A DNA stretch of 64,000 nucleotides from an uncultured Fodinibius sp. (GCA_913056455.1 CAJXMJ010000005.1:56417-120416); one strand, 5' to 3'; shown: positions 1 through 8,786, numbered from the stretch's first letter. The notes: generated from the sequence alone by a model not told the origin. Numbers and translations: made by a program.

Positions 1-371
1 CCGTTGAAATACCAAATATTAAACATGGTTTCCAGGTTGCAAAGGGATTATTAAAGGTAAAAGAAGATGGGATTCATTTTGAGTTTGAGGTTAAGGATAG
101 CTTTGTGGGATTGATAACCTCTGGTGTACAGTCATCGGTCTTTTCCTATGATGATTTAGAAAATTTGCGTTTTGAGAAAGGATGGTGGAACGGGAAAATT
201 ATTTTGGAGGGCACCTCGATGAAGACGTTTGAAGACTTGCCGGGAAGCGAGCAGGGAAGGTTGAAGTTAAAGGTTAAACGTTCCGATCGAGATGATGCTC
301 AAAATGCGGTTTCATCGGCTCGTGTTCACCTTTCTGAGCATAAGCTCAAGGAATTGGATGCAGAGCAGTGA
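1..371 (+). CDS. C-terminal part of an unrecognised protein
   Basis: The frame is open from the left edge (in phase with position 3) to a TGA at 369-371, so about 122 C-terminal residues are present and the start lies outside the window. The GTG at 105 is probably an internal valine, because the frame continues upstream without a stop. The visible part is soluble, rich in charged residues, with alternating short hydrophobic stretches that look like beta strands, and a lysine/glutamate-rich last helix (residues around AVSSARVHLSEHKLKEL). There is no membrane segment and no motif I recognise. It converges on asd. Confidence 0.7.
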   Translation, partial: VEIPNIKHGFQVAKGLLKVKEDGIHFEFEVKDSFVGLITSGVQSSVFSYDDLENLRFEKGWWNGKIILEGTSMKTFEDLPGSEQGRLKLKVKRSDRDDAQNAVSSARVHLSEHKLKELDAEQ

Positions 372-379
372 GAGCCATT

Positions 380-419
380 AGAAATAAAAGATCCTGCCGG
401 AATATAGAATTCCGACAGG
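380..419 (-). terminator. Rho-independent terminator of asd
   Basis: Positions 393-403 and 409-419 form an 11-bp stem when read on the minus strand (one G-U pair), and the minus-strand continuation through 392-380 is T-rich (ATCTTTTATTTC). It sits just past the asd stop codon, so it fits termination of asd transcripts. On the plus strand the stem has a C-A mismatch and no T run. Confidence 0.6.
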
Positions 420-445
420 GCATAAAGGATGAGAGAGAAATTATA

Positions 446-1504
446 TTAGCTGATATATCCTTTTGCAGCCAAGAGTTCAGCGTTTAGGATAGCTCCGCCG
501 GCGGCACCGCGAATAGTATTGTGAGCCATCGTTACATATCCCAAATCCATGACGGTACCTTTACGAAGTCGCCCGACAGCCGTTTGCATTCCGCCTTCGC
601 GATCAGCGTGAAGGCGTGGTTGGGGATATCGATTCTCTTTATATAGCCGTACGGGATTTTCGGGTGATGAGGGCAGATCCAGATCTGCAATGGGATTCTT
701 CCAGTCGGTAAATGCTTGTTCGGCTTCTTCGATCGATGACGGCGCATTTTTTAGTTTCACCGATACCGAAAGGAGGTGACCCTCAATTGTGGGGACACGT
801 ACCGCTGTAGCTTGAATGGAGAAATCATTAAAGTTGATTGAATTACCCGAGAGTGTACCTAGAACTTTTGTCGCTTCGGTCTGTACTTTAGACTCTTCAC
901 CGCCAATGTGGGGAACAACATTAGCAACGATATCCATGCTTGAAACGCCGGGATAACCAGCTCCTGAAACGGATTGCATAGAAGTGACGATTAAGGAGTC
1001 GATGCCGAAAGCATCATGTAGCGGGCGCAAAGACATCGAAAGGGGCACAGAAACACAGTTGGGATTGGTGACAATCCAACCGTTACCGTTTGGATCAAAA
1101 GATTGCTTTTTAATTAGTTCGGCATGGTCGGGGTTTACTTCGGGAACCAGCAGAGGCACCTGATCGTGCATCCGGTAGTTCTTGGCATTCGAAATGACGG
1201 GGATACCCGCTTCTGCAAAGTTTTTTTCTATGTCTCCGGCTACAGATGAATCTAAGCCTGAGAAAACGAAATCAACATCTTCAAATTCGGAAGGATTGCA
1301 TGCTTTAACTTCCAGATCAGCTGCGGAAGAAGGTTGCTCGGTTTTTTCAATCCAGTGGGCGGCCTGTTTATAGGTTTTTCCGGCAGATCGTTTTGAGGCC
1401 CCCAATACTTTTACTGAGAACCATGGATGATTGTCGAGCAAGCGAATAAATTTTTGTCCGACGGCACCGGTAGCACCGAGCACACCAACTTGATATGAAT
1501 GCAT
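446..1504 (-). CDS. asd: Aspartate-semialdehyde dehydrogenase
   Basis: It makes L-aspartate-4-semialdehyde from aspartyl-4-phosphate with NADPH, the branch point to lysine/diaminopimelate, threonine and methionine. The 352-residue protein opens with the Rossmann motif GATGAVGQ at residues 10-17, has the catalytic cysteine in NPNC (Cys150), and carries MQSVSGAGYPGV, which is characteristic of the archaeal/fungal-type ASADH branch rather than the E. coli type. ATG start at 1502-1504. The gene is alone, divergent from glyQS. The other early enzyme of the pathway, aspartokinase, is encoded about 19 kb away at 20820-22163. Function is secure from motifs and length. Confidence 0.95.
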   Translation of the reverse strand: MHSYQVGVLGATGAVGQKFIRLLDNHPWFSVKVLGASKRSAGKTYKQAAHWIEKTEQPSSAADLEVKACNPSEFEDVDFVFSGLDSSVAGDIEKNFAEAGIPVISNAKNYRMHDQVPLLVPEVNPDHAELIKKQSFDPNGNGWIVTNPNCVSVPLSMSLRPLHDAFGIDSLIVTSMQSVSGAGYPGVSSMDIVANVVPHIGGEESKVQTEATKVLGTLSGNSINFNDFSIQATAVRVPTIEGHLLSVSVKLKNAPSSIEEAEQAFTDWKNPIADLDLPSSPENPVRLYKENRYPQPRLHADREGGMQTAVGRLRKGTVMDLGYVTMAHNTIRGAAGGAILNAELLAAKGYIS

Positions 1505-1636
1505 AAATAGATCTTGTTTTAAACTGTAGTTTAAGATTCTTAATAAATTATTGAGGGGTGAGTTTATTCAATTACTTCCTTCAAAAGCTTCTAAAATACG
1601 GATAAAAGGATAATTAATTAAAGCAGTAATTTTTTC

Positions 1637-1644
1637 TATCTTTG
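1637..1644 (+). promoter_or_regulatory. Candidate -7 promoter box of glyQS
   Basis: TATCTTTG matches the Bacteroidota housekeeping -7 consensus TAnnTTTG and lies 43 bases before the chosen ATG at 1688. No convincing -33 TTG is seen at the expected spacing. The same octamer lies upstream of hisS. Confidence 0.4.
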
Positions 1645-1687
1645 GGCATCTTAAAAATTATTATTGAACCCAAATTTTAGCACGCAC

Positions 1688-3160
1688 ATGTCAGTTACCG
1701 AACTCGATAGTTTAGATACGCTTGTATCGTTGGCGAAGTCTCGCGCCTTTATTTATCAATCTTCCGAAATATATGGCGGACTCGGAGCCGTCTACGATTA
1801 TGGCCCGCTGGGTACAGAGCTCAAACGCAATATTCGCGATTTCTGGTGGAAAGAGATGACCCAGCGACATGACAATATTGTGGGGCTTGATTCAGCTATT
1901 TTTATGCATCCCAAAGTGTGGGAGGCCAGCGGTCATTTGGATGGATTTAATGATCCCATGATTGATGACAAGCAGTCAAATAAACGCTATCGAGCGGATA
2001 TGCTCATAGAAAACCACATCGCAAAATTACGCAGTGATGGTAAGGCAGAAAAGGCAGATGAACTCCAAGAGCGGCTTGATACAGCAGGATCACGAGAAGG
2101 CGTATGCGAGGATTTATATCAAATTATTATAGATGAAGAGATCCGTGCTCCTGAATCCGGCGCGTTTGAATGGACCGAGGTGCGTCAGTTTAACCTGATG
2201 TTCAAGACACAGTTTGGTGCAACTTCTTCGGGGAGAGATGACGATGATGCGGTTTACTTGCGTCCCGAGACGGCGCAGGGTATTTTTGTGAACTTTAAAA
2301 ATGTGATGGATACAGCCCGTCAGCAGGTTCCGTTTGGGATTGCACAGATTGGAAAGGCCTTTCGAAATGAGGTGGTTGCCCGTCAGTTTGTATTTCGCAT
2401 GCGGGAGTTTGAACAGATGGAGATGCAGTATTTTGTAGAGCCGGGGACCGATGAGGAAAGCTATGATCATTGGCTTAAGAAGCGTCTCGACTGGCACAAG
2501 AGATTGGGTATTCGAGAAAGTAAGCTCCGGACGCATCCGCATCCCGAAGATAAATTGGCGCACTATGCCGAACAAGCTGCCGATATTCAGTACGAATATC
2601 CTATTGGTTGGCAAGAGGTAGAGGGTGTTCATAATCGTACTGACTTTGATCTCTCTCAGCACATGGAGCATTCGGGTAAAAAGCTGGAGTATTACGATCA
2701 GCAAAAGCAGGAGAAATATGTACCCTATGTAATAGAGACATCAATCGGTCTTGACCGCACGGTGATGATGGTGCTGTGTGATGCCTACCGAGAGGAGGAA
2801 GTGGACGGGGATACCCGAACGGTGCTGAAGATGAATCCACAGTTAGCGCCTACGAAAGTTGGAGTTTTCCCGCTTATCAAAAAGGATAAGTTGCAGGATC
2901 TGGCTCACAAAATTACCGATGATCTTCGAGAGGATTACAACGTGCTGTATGATGAATCCGGATCAATTGGTAAGCGCTATCGTCGGCAAGATGAAGCGGG
3001 CACACCGTTTTGTATTACGGTTGATTTTGACGGTGTTGAATCCGAAGGTGAAGATACCGTGACCATTCGATACCGAGATGATATGACCCAAGACCGTGTC
3101 CCGGTCAGTCGTCTTAAAGAAGTGATTGATGAGAAAATGAAAAGCTGGAAGCCGGAGTAG
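1688..3160 (+). CDS. glyQS: Glycyl-tRNA synthetase (alpha2 dimer type)
   Basis: It charges tRNA-Gly. It is the single-chain class II enzyme, not the separate alpha/beta bacterial form. Seen in order: DYGPLGTELKRN near the N-terminus, the motif 2 stretch PFGIAQIGKAFRNEV followed by FRMREFEQMEMQYF, motif 3 around ETSIGLDRTVMMVL, and a C-terminal anticodon-binding domain beginning at LAPTKVGVFPL. The frame can be extended to a TTG at 1664, but the ATG at 1688 (MSVTELDSLD) gives the usual N-terminus and about 490 residues, so I chose it. A candidate TATCTTTG promoter box lies upstream and a strong terminator downstream. Confidence 0.95.
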   Translation: MSVTELDSLDTLVSLAKSRAFIYQSSEIYGGLGAVYDYGPLGTELKRNIRDFWWKEMTQRHDNIVGLDSAIFMHPKVWEASGHLDGFNDPMIDDKQSNKRYRADMLIENHIAKLRSDGKAEKADELQERLDTAGSREGVCEDLYQIIIDEEIRAPESGAFEWTEVRQFNLMFKTQFGATSSGRDDDDAVYLRPETAQGIFVNFKNVMDTARQQVPFGIAQIGKAFRNEVVARQFVFRMREFEQMEMQYFVEPGTDEESYDHWLKKRLDWHKRLGIRESKLRTHPHPEDKLAHYAEQAADIQYEYPIGWQEVEGVHNRTDFDLSQHMEHSGKKLEYYDQQKQEKYVPYVIETSIGLDRTVMMVLCDAYREEEVDGDTRTVLKMNPQLAPTKVGVFPLIKKDKLQDLAHKITDDLREDYNVLYDESGSIGKRYRRQDEAGTPFCITVDFDGVESEGEDTVTIRYRDDMTQDRVPVSRLKEVIDEKMKSWKPE

Positions 3161-3211
3161 GTTTTAAGGTGATGTGCTTGGGTGCTTAGCACATAATAAA
3201 CTTGAAATAAG

Positions 3212-3250
3212 AAAAGGAGTTCACTTCAAAAGTGAACTCCTTTTTATTTG
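3212..3250. terminator. Bidirectional terminator between glyQS and sodC
   Basis: Positions 3212-3225 and 3231-3244 form a perfect 14-bp stem around a 5-base loop. It has a T run on the plus side (3241-3248) and an A run on the other side, which becomes a T run on the minus strand. It therefore serves both glyQS (ending at 3160) and the convergent sodC (ending at 3267). Confidence 0.9.
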
Positions 3251-3266
3251 AGTGAGATAGGCGGAA

Positions 3267-3839
3267 TTACATATCAGTGTTGGCCACGCCAATTACTCCA
3301 CATCCCATACGTGGACCAGCTGCACCAGATGGTTGTGATTCAAAATCGTCTTCACCGCCATGAATTACAATTCCACGTCCAATAATGCTGTTGGGACCAT
3401 TTAATTCAATTTTGGTGTCAACATAGTTAATGTTGGCAGAGTCCCCTTCGGCAACTAAAAGGTTGCCCATATCGCCCATGTGGCGATTATCTTGGGTAGG
3501 AGATCCGTGATCATTTCCTGACGGATTATAATGGCCGCCCGCGGAAGTACCATCGCCAGCTGTGCAATCGCCGTATTTATGAATATGGAATCCGTGCTTG
3601 CCTTTACTGAGTCCTTCAAATTTACCTTGAACACGCACGCTATCCCCTTCTTTATGGAAGGTGACGGTTCCTGTGACGTCCCCATTATCCGTGGGATGAA
3701 CGACTGCTACAGCTTTTGTAAAGTCAGTAGCCGGTTCCGTTGTGGTTTCTTCTTGTTCCATTTCCTGTTGAGCGCATCCTATAGCAAAAAAGAGCAGTAC
3801 AAATGACAGCAAATACTTTTTTGATGATTGCATGAGCAA
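3267..3839 (-). CDS. sodC: Cu/Zn superoxide dismutase, lipoprotein
   Basis: It dismutates superoxide outside the cytoplasm. The 190-residue protein starts with a lipoprotein signal peptide ending AIGC (Cys22), then an acidic/threonine linker, then the SOD domain. By family comparison the visible ligands are His85, His87, His103 (bridging) and His160 for copper, and His103, His111, His120 and Asp123 for zinc. Cys92 and Cys180 form the conserved disulphide, and Arg177 is the substrate-guiding arginine. All key residues are present, so it should be active. Start ATG at 3839; MQSSKKYLL two codons in is an equally possible start. Monocistronic, sharing a terminator with glyQS. Confidence 0.95.
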   Translation of the reverse strand: MLMQSSKKYLLSFVLLFFAIGCAQQEMEQEETTTEPATDFTKAVAVVHPTDNGDVTGTVTFHKEGDSVRVQGKFEGLSKGKHGFHIHKYGDCTAGDGTSAGGHYNPSGNDHGSPTQDNRHMGDMGNLLVAEGDSANINYVDTKIELNGPNSIIGRGIVIHGGEDDFESQPSGAAGPRMGCGVIGVANTDM

Positions 3840-4039
3840 ATGTGTGTTTTGTTTTGAGTTAATGTTTTAATCCAATCTAATAACAATAGCTAATGTATTG
3901 GCATTCAATGGATTTTAAAAATGACAGACAAGGCAGGCGATGGGGCCTTATTTGCGATTATTTATCGCAAGAGTGGTCTTTGATTTATATCTTGTTATAT
4001 GGTTATTTGAAATTAAAAGTTTATAAATCGTTATTAATT

Positions 4040-4468
4040 ATGGCAGAAGAAACGACACCACTTTTCCACTTGGCATTTCCGGTTTCCGATCTGGAAGAAA
4101 CACTCACTTTTTATCGGGATATACTCGGCTGTGACACGGGGCGGAGTTCAGATCATTGGATCGATTTTGATTTTTGGGGACACCAGGTTGTGGCGCATTT
4201 AAGTCCTGAGGAAGCGGGTAAATCAAGCATGAATGATGTGGACGGTCATGCGGTACCGGCCAAACATTTTGGGTTAATTTTAGAATGGGAGCAGTGGGAA
4301 GAACTGGCCGAACGATTAGAGAACGAAGGAATCGATTTTATTATCGAACCGTATGTTCGATTTGAGGGCAAGCCCGGTGAACAGGCCACCATGTTTTTTA
4401 AGGATCCAAGTGGTAACGCACTCGAGTTCAAGGCTTTCCGAAATAAAGACCAGATTTTTGCGACGTAA
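4040..4468 (+). CDS. VOC-family (glyoxalase/extradiol dioxygenase fold) protein
   Basis: A 142-residue single-chain protein of the vicinal-oxygen-chelate superfamily, similar to the predicted dioxygenases of COG3565. Visible features are PLFHLAFPVSDLEET, FYRDILGCDTGRSSD, WIDFDFWGHQVVAHL, KHFGLILEW and DPSGNALEFKAF. His10, His76 and Glu129 are the likely metal ligands, by position in the fold. The frame extends upstream to 3893, but the extra 49 residues look like translated intergenic DNA, while the ATG at 4040 (MAEETTPLF) opens directly into the domain. The true substrate is unknown. It stands alone, convergent with the ABC-F gene. Confidence 0.85.
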   Translation: MAEETTPLFHLAFPVSDLEETLTFYRDILGCDTGRSSDHWIDFDFWGHQVVAHLSPEEAGKSSMNDVDGHAVPAKHFGLILEWEQWEELAERLENEGIDFIIEPYVRFEGKPGEQATMFFKDPSGNALEFKAFRNKDQIFAT

Positions 4469-4480
4469 TGACAATCATAT

Positions 4481-4542
4481 GTAGTGAGATGTGAGTATTG
4501 AGATGACGGCTTTCTAACTATCCAATACTCATGAATCACTAC
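4481..4542. repeat. Long imperfect inverted repeat between convergent genes
   Basis: Arms 4481-4500 and 4523-4542 pair over 7 bp (GTAGTGA/TCACTAC) and 9 bp (TGAGTATTG/CAATACTCA), separated by a 4-base internal mismatch, around a 22-base loop. It fills the gap between the VOC gene and the ABC-F gene and touches the ABC-F stop codon. There is no T run, so a classic terminator is not supported. Confidence 0.6.
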
Positions 4543-6503
4543 TATTCACTAAACTCTTCTTCGATTTCGCTCATTTTCATGGCCAGTTCTTCCCATTCGG
4601 AATAAACTTCAACAAGTTTTCCTTTTAGCTTTTCATATTCCATGGAGATTTCTTTGACCTGTTCTTCATCATCATAGAAGTCCGGTTGGGCCATAAGATC
4701 TTCAATCTCGTCTTTGCGCTCTTCTAATTTTTCAATCTGTTCCTCAAGCGGATCGATTTTCTTTTTCAGCGGCTTTAGCTTGTCGTATTTTTTCTGCCGC
4801 TTTTGAGCAGCAATTCGTCGTTCTTCCTTGCGCGATAATCCGTCACTGGATGAGTCAGTTTTGTTATTTGTCTGGCCATCCTTTTCTTCATTTTCACGTT
4901 CCTCAACTTTGTCCAGATAATAAGAGACGTTGCCATGAAATGTGTTCGTCTCATTGGAACGTACTTCCAACACTTTATCCACGATGGGATCCAGGAAGTC
5001 GCGATCGTGACTCACAATCATGTAGGTACCTTCGTATTGGTCAAGAGCCTGTTGCAAGATCTCCTTGGATTGCATGTCGAGGTGATTGGTAGGCTCGTCA
5101 AAAATCAGGAAATTTGCCGGCTGCACAAGCATACGTGCCAAGGCAAGCCGACTTTTCTCTCCGCCCGATAGCACTGATACTTTTTTAAATACGTCATCCC
5201 CCTGGAAAAGGAAACATCCCAAAATGGTACGCAGGCGCGTCTCATCGGTTTTGGGAGCGGCCTCCCGCATAATTTCGAATACTGTTTTATCGAGATCCAG
5301 TTCATCAGCCTGGTGTTGGGCAAAGTAAGAGGTCGTCACATTATGACCGGGTTCACGTTCACCGGCATCAAAATCCTCAAGCCCGGCCAGCATACGAATC
5401 ATTGTAGATTTACCCGCACCATTGGGTCCTACAACTGCAATTTTATTACCCCGATCGATGGAGTACGAGAGGTCGTTAAAAACAATATTATTATCATATT
5501 GCTTACGGATATTTTTGAGCTTCATCACAACAGCACCGCTGCGCTCAGGAGGAGGGAATTCAAAGAAAATTTCCTCCTCACGTTCATCGAGCTCAATTTT
5601 ATCCATTTTTTCCAGCTGTTTTATCCGACTCTGTACCTGTGCGGCCTTGCTGGCGTTATAGCGGAACTTGTCAATGAATTCTTGAATCTCTTTAATCTCC
5701 TGCTGCTGATTTTCATAGGCCTTGCGAAGGTGCTCTTTGCGCTCGGCATGTTTCTCCTCATAGTAATCATAGTTTCCGGCGTAATCGTGTAGATCGCCAC
5801 GTTCCAGCGCCAGCGTGCGGGTAGTAATTTTATTCAGGAAAGCTTTATCGTGCGAGACAATAATGACTGCACCCTCATAGCCATTCAAAAACTGTTCGAT
5901 CCACCGCAGCGATTCAATATCCAGATGGTTCGTAGGTTCATCTAGTAACAGGTACATGGGGCGCTGTAGCAACAACTTACCGAGCGCAATACGCATCAGC
6001 CAGCCTCCGCTGAATTCAGTCGTTGAACGTTCAAAATCATCGGGTGTAAATCCAAGTCCCATTAATACCTTTTCGATATTGGATTCCAGTGCATAGGCCC
6101 CGGATTGTTCAATACGATTCTGGAGCTTACCCACCTGCTCCATGGCCGTTATATATTCCTGACTTCCTTCATCAAGGGTTGCTAACTCTTCGCGTGCTTT
6201 TTGCACTTTTGCTTCCAGCTCTTGGATATTAGCAAAAGCACTTTCCATCTCCTCATAAACCGTTAAGTCCGGATCAGGATCTACACCATCCTGTGGCAGA
6301 TAACCCACGGTTGCGGCTTTCGACATAGTTATATTACCACCATTAGGTTCAACTTCCCCGGCAATGATTTTGAGCAGCGTTGATTTGCCGGCACCATTCG
6401 GGCCTACAAGACCAACTCGCTCACCGGGATTAATGATAGTACTAATGCCATCGAGCAGTGTTTCGTCGCCGAATGAAAGAGATATGTTTTCGAGTTGAAG
6501 CAA
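4542..6503 (-). CDS. ABC-F family ribosome-associated ATPase
   Basis: A soluble protein with two ATP-binding cassettes and no membrane domain, the hallmark of ABC-F translation factors that act at the ribosomal E site. Cassette 1 shows Walker A GPNGAGKSTLL, signature FSGGW and Walker B LLLDEPTNHLD. Cassette 2 shows GPNGAGKSTMI, LSGGEKSRLALARM and FLIFDEPTNHLD. Between them is a charged helical linker of the P-site tRNA-interaction type. A C-terminal Lys/Glu-rich coiled coil closes the protein, as in B. subtilis YdiF-like members. I chose a TTG start at 6503 (MLQLENISLSFGDE) because it begins the first cassette as in homologues; an ATG at 6542 and a TTG at 6545 are alternatives. Single-gene unit. 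Confidence 0.93.
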   Translation of the reverse strand: MLQLENISLSFGDETLLDGISTIINPGERVGLVGPNGAGKSTLLKIIAGEVEPNGGNITMSKAATVGYLPQDGVDPDPDLTVYEEMESAFANIQELEAKVQKAREELATLDEGSQEYITAMEQVGKLQNRIEQSGAYALESNIEKVLMGLGFTPDDFERSTTEFSGGWLMRIALGKLLLQRPMYLLLDEPTNHLDIESLRWIEQFLNGYEGAVIIVSHDKAFLNKITTRTLALERGDLHDYAGNYDYYEEKHAERKEHLRKAYENQQQEIKEIQEFIDKFRYNASKAAQVQSRIKQLEKMDKIELDEREEEIFFEFPPPERSGAVVMKLKNIRKQYDNNIVFNDLSYSIDRGNKIAVVGPNGAGKSTMIRMLAGLEDFDAGEREPGHNVTTSYFAQHQADELDLDKTVFEIMREAAPKTDETRLRTILGCFLFQGDDVFKKVSVLSGGEKSRLALARMLVQPANFLIFDEPTNHLDMQSKEILQQALDQYEGTYMIVSHDRDFLDPIVDKVLEVRSNETNTFHGNVSYYLDKVEERENEEKDGQTNNKTDSSSDGLSRKEERRIAAQKRQKKYDKLKPLKKKIDPLEEQIEKLEERKDEIEDLMAQPDFYDDEEQVKEISMEYEKLKGKLVEVYSEWEELAMKMSEIEEEFSE

Positions 6504-6639
6504 GAATATAAGTTCTTTAAAATTGGCACTTAATATAACCATCAAAGCAGTGGAGCTAAATGATTTTTTGTAATTTTTTTTGATAAATCTACAATCTCGA
6601 ATTCTATGATGGAGGCTTTTTAATCAGGTACAATTGTTC

Positions 6640-6647
6640 TATTTTTG
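6640..6647 (+). promoter_or_regulatory. Candidate -7 box giving a near-leaderless transcript
   Basis: TATTTTTG matches TAnnTTTG and ends only four bases before the ATG at 6652. If used, transcription would start at or within a few bases of the start codon. No -33 TTG is evident, so this is tentative. Confidence 0.35.
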
Positions 6648-6651
6648 ACCT

Positions 6652-7734
6652 ATGTATTTACTGATTTTTTATTTGGCGCTTGCTATCGGGGTATCGTTTA
6701 TGTGTTCTATTCTCGAAGCGGTACTTCTGTCGGTAAGCCATTCCTATATTGCTATTATGGAGCGAAAGGGGAATACGTCCGGCAAATTGTTGCATAGTTA
6801 CAAGGAAGATGTCGATCGCCCGCTTTCTGCTATTCTTAGTTTAAATACTATTGCCCATACTGTTGGTGCTGCCGGGGTGGGAGCTCAAGCGCAAATTGTT
6901 TTTGGGGATGCGTACGTGGCTATTACATCAGCAGTGCTGACGTTTTTAATTTTAGTGCTTTCTGAAATTATTCCTAAAACGATAGGGGCAACTTATTGGC
7001 GAAGTTTAGCGCCGATGGCAGCGAAGACCCTTCGTGTGCTTATGTTCTTAATGTATCCCCTGGTAGTGATGTCGCAAGCGATTACAAGATGGCTTGCACA
7101 GGATGAAAAGGTTCCAAGTTTTAGCCGTGAGGAATTCGGAGCTATGGCTGATCGTGGAGTGGAAGAGGGTATTTTTGAAGAGGAGGAGTCACGCATCTTT
7201 AAGAATTTGATTCGCTTTAATTCACTGCGGGTCAAAGATATTATGACGCCCCGGACAGTGGTGGTTGGTTTTAATGAGACACTGAAGGTCAGTGATGTCA
7301 GTGAAAATGTTGAGCGACTTCATTTTTCACGATTGCCTGTTTATGGTACCGGCCGTGATGAAGTTACCGGCTATGTGCTTAAGAATGACTTATTGTTGAT
7401 GTTGGCCCGGGGTGAAACCGATAAGGAGCTGAAGGAGTTAAAACGCGATATCCTTATTGTTCCTGAGATGATGCCACTTCAGGATTTCTTTGAGCAGCTG
7501 ATGAAAAAACAGGAACACATCGCCATAGTCGTTGATGAGTACGGAGGTTTTGCCGGGGTTGTAACGATGGAAGACCTTGTGGAAACCCTTCTGGGAATGG
7601 AAATTATTGATGAGGTGGATACTATAGAGGATATGCAGAAGATGGCGCGCAAAAAGTGGATGGAGCGAGCAAAGCGGTTGGGCATTGTTCCCGAAGATGC
7701 CGAAGAGACTTCTTCTCTGGATTCAGCTCAGTAA
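6652..7734 (+). CDS. CNNM/HlyC-CorC family membrane protein with CBS pair
   Basis: The N-terminal half is a CNNM (DUF21) membrane domain of about 170 residues with several hydrophobic helices and the conserved LSEIIPKTIGATYW stretch. It is followed by two CBS domains (DIMTPRTVVVGF to YVLKNDLLLML, and DYGG-like DEYGGFAGVVTMEDLVETLLGMEI). Relatives act in Mg2+/Co2+ efflux or Na+-coupled Mg2+ export. At 360 residues it ends soon after the CBS pair and lacks the C-terminal CorC_HlyC domain of the longer members. Transported ion is inferred, not shown. Separated from the following sigma factor by a 494-base gap, so probably its own unit. Confidence 0.88.
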   Translation: MYLLIFYLALAIGVSFMCSILEAVLLSVSHSYIAIMERKGNTSGKLLHSYKEDVDRPLSAILSLNTIAHTVGAAGVGAQAQIVFGDAYVAITSAVLTFLILVLSEIIPKTIGATYWRSLAPMAAKTLRVLMFLMYPLVVMSQAITRWLAQDEKVPSFSREEFGAMADRGVEEGIFEEEESRIFKNLIRFNSLRVKDIMTPRTVVVGFNETLKVSDVSENVERLHFSRLPVYGTGRDEVTGYVLKNDLLLMLARGETDKELKELKRDILIVPEMMPLQDFFEQLMKKQEHIAIVVDEYGGFAGVVTMEDLVETLLGMEIIDEVDTIEDMQKMARKKWMERAKRLGIVPEDAEETSSLDSAQ

Positions 7735-8228
7735 CCGGTAAAAAGCCATCCTATAAATCTTCGTGCACTAATTAATCACTTGGTTCGCATTTTGTGTGGC
7801 TTATCAGGGGCATTTCATTTTTCATATCTCTTACATTTTTTTACTGTATCAGCTTCGGCATTTACAGAATTATTTATAAGGTTTTCATCAAACGTTTTTA
7901 AAATTGCATGAAAGAACAGCCTATAGCTGATCGTTCCTTCAGGAACAAGGCGTTCGATAGTCTCAATATCTAAGAAAGGAACAGGGAGAATTTAGGTGGA
8001 AAACTTTATAACAAAACGAGGAAGATTGTGTTTGGCTGAATGTCAGCTTAATTCATGGGACTACTTAAATATTTAAATGAGATAATTGATAGTATCTATT
8101 CTGATTTATTTTTTTAATTATAAGGAGATGAACTGCTAATAATATTTACCCAACCTTTTATTAGCTTTTGATGGGAATGGAATATTAGGTATAGGACGAC
8201 TGACTACAACATCGGTTTTCGTTAACAT
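7735..8228. other. 494-base gap before the sigma-factor gene
   Basis: AT-rich DNA with no convincing gene. It holds a small hairpin GTTCC-TTCA-GGAAC at 7933-7946 and a 21-codon open frame at 7908-7973 with no ribosome-binding site. It probably contains the promoter of the sigma-factor operon, but no TAnnTTTG box is obvious near 8229. Confidence 0.5.
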
Positions 8229-8786
8229 ATGAATATTGCAAAAGGAAAAAAGGACATGTCTGGCAGTAATCTGGTGAAAAGGATTCGTCAGGGTGATGAA
8301 CAGGCTTTCGAGGAGCTCTTTTGTGAGTATTATTATGACTTATATTCTTTTGCGTATCAGTTTACAAGCTGTGAGGAACGGGCTAAAGATCTTGTCCAGG
8401 ATGTGTTTATAAAAGTCTGGAAGCGCCGTGAAAAGTGGAAGATTAACCGATCTGTTAAGGCCTATCTTTTTAAAGCTATTCGCAATTCTGCCATTAATCA
8501 CATTAACAAAAGAGGACGTCGTAGTGAAGTTCGGGAGATATTTTCAAGAGAAGAATTTCAGAATATAAAAGATTCGGTTGGTTTCGGGCATGAAGAAGAT
8601 GATTTGATTGACCAAATTTGGAATGCTGTTGAAGCAATGCCTAAACGCCGACGAAGAGTATTTATCTTATATCATCGAAATGGTCTTAGTTATGACGAAA
8701 TTTCTGATGTGTTGGATATCAGTCGTAAAACTGTTGAAAACCATATGGGATTGGCTCTTAAAGATATTCGCGCACAAATAGGGTGA
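8229..8786 (+). CDS. ECF RNA polymerase sigma factor (Bacteroidota FecI-like)
   Basis: A 185-residue sigma-70 family protein with only regions 2 and 4. Region 2 is around YYDLYSFAYQF...RAKDLVQDVFIKVWKRREKW, and region 4 is the helix-turn-helix LSYDEISDVLDISRKTVENH near residues 155-175. It lacks regions 1 and 3, as ECF factors do. The next genes are a FecR anti-sigma factor and a SusC with an STN domain, so it should respond to a substrate bound at the outer membrane and switch on the downstream import genes. The ATG at 8256 (MSGSNLVKRIRQGDE), preceded by AAAGGAAAAAAGGAC, is a good alternative start and may be the real one. Confidence 0.93.
   Translation: MNIAKGKKDMSGSNLVKRIRQGDEQAFEELFCEYYYDLYSFAYQFTSCEERAKDLVQDVFIKVWKRREKWKINRSVKAYLFKAIRNSAINHINKRGRRSEVREIFSREEFQNIKDSVGFGHEEDDLIDQIWNAVEAMPKRRRRVFILYHRNGLSYDEISDVLDISRKTVENHMGLALKDIRAQIG

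Noticed and set aside
2114..2704. 196-residue minus-strand open frame inside glyQS
   Set aside because: Antisense shadow of a well-supported gene; composition is not protein-like.
3893..4039. Upstream extension of the VOC protein
   Set aside because: The extra 49 residues look like translated intergenic DNA, and the domain begins right at ATG 4040.
7908..7973. 21-codon open frame in the gap before the sigma-factor gene
   Set aside because: No ribosome-binding site, no conservation evidence and it overlaps a small hairpin; too short to support as a gene.
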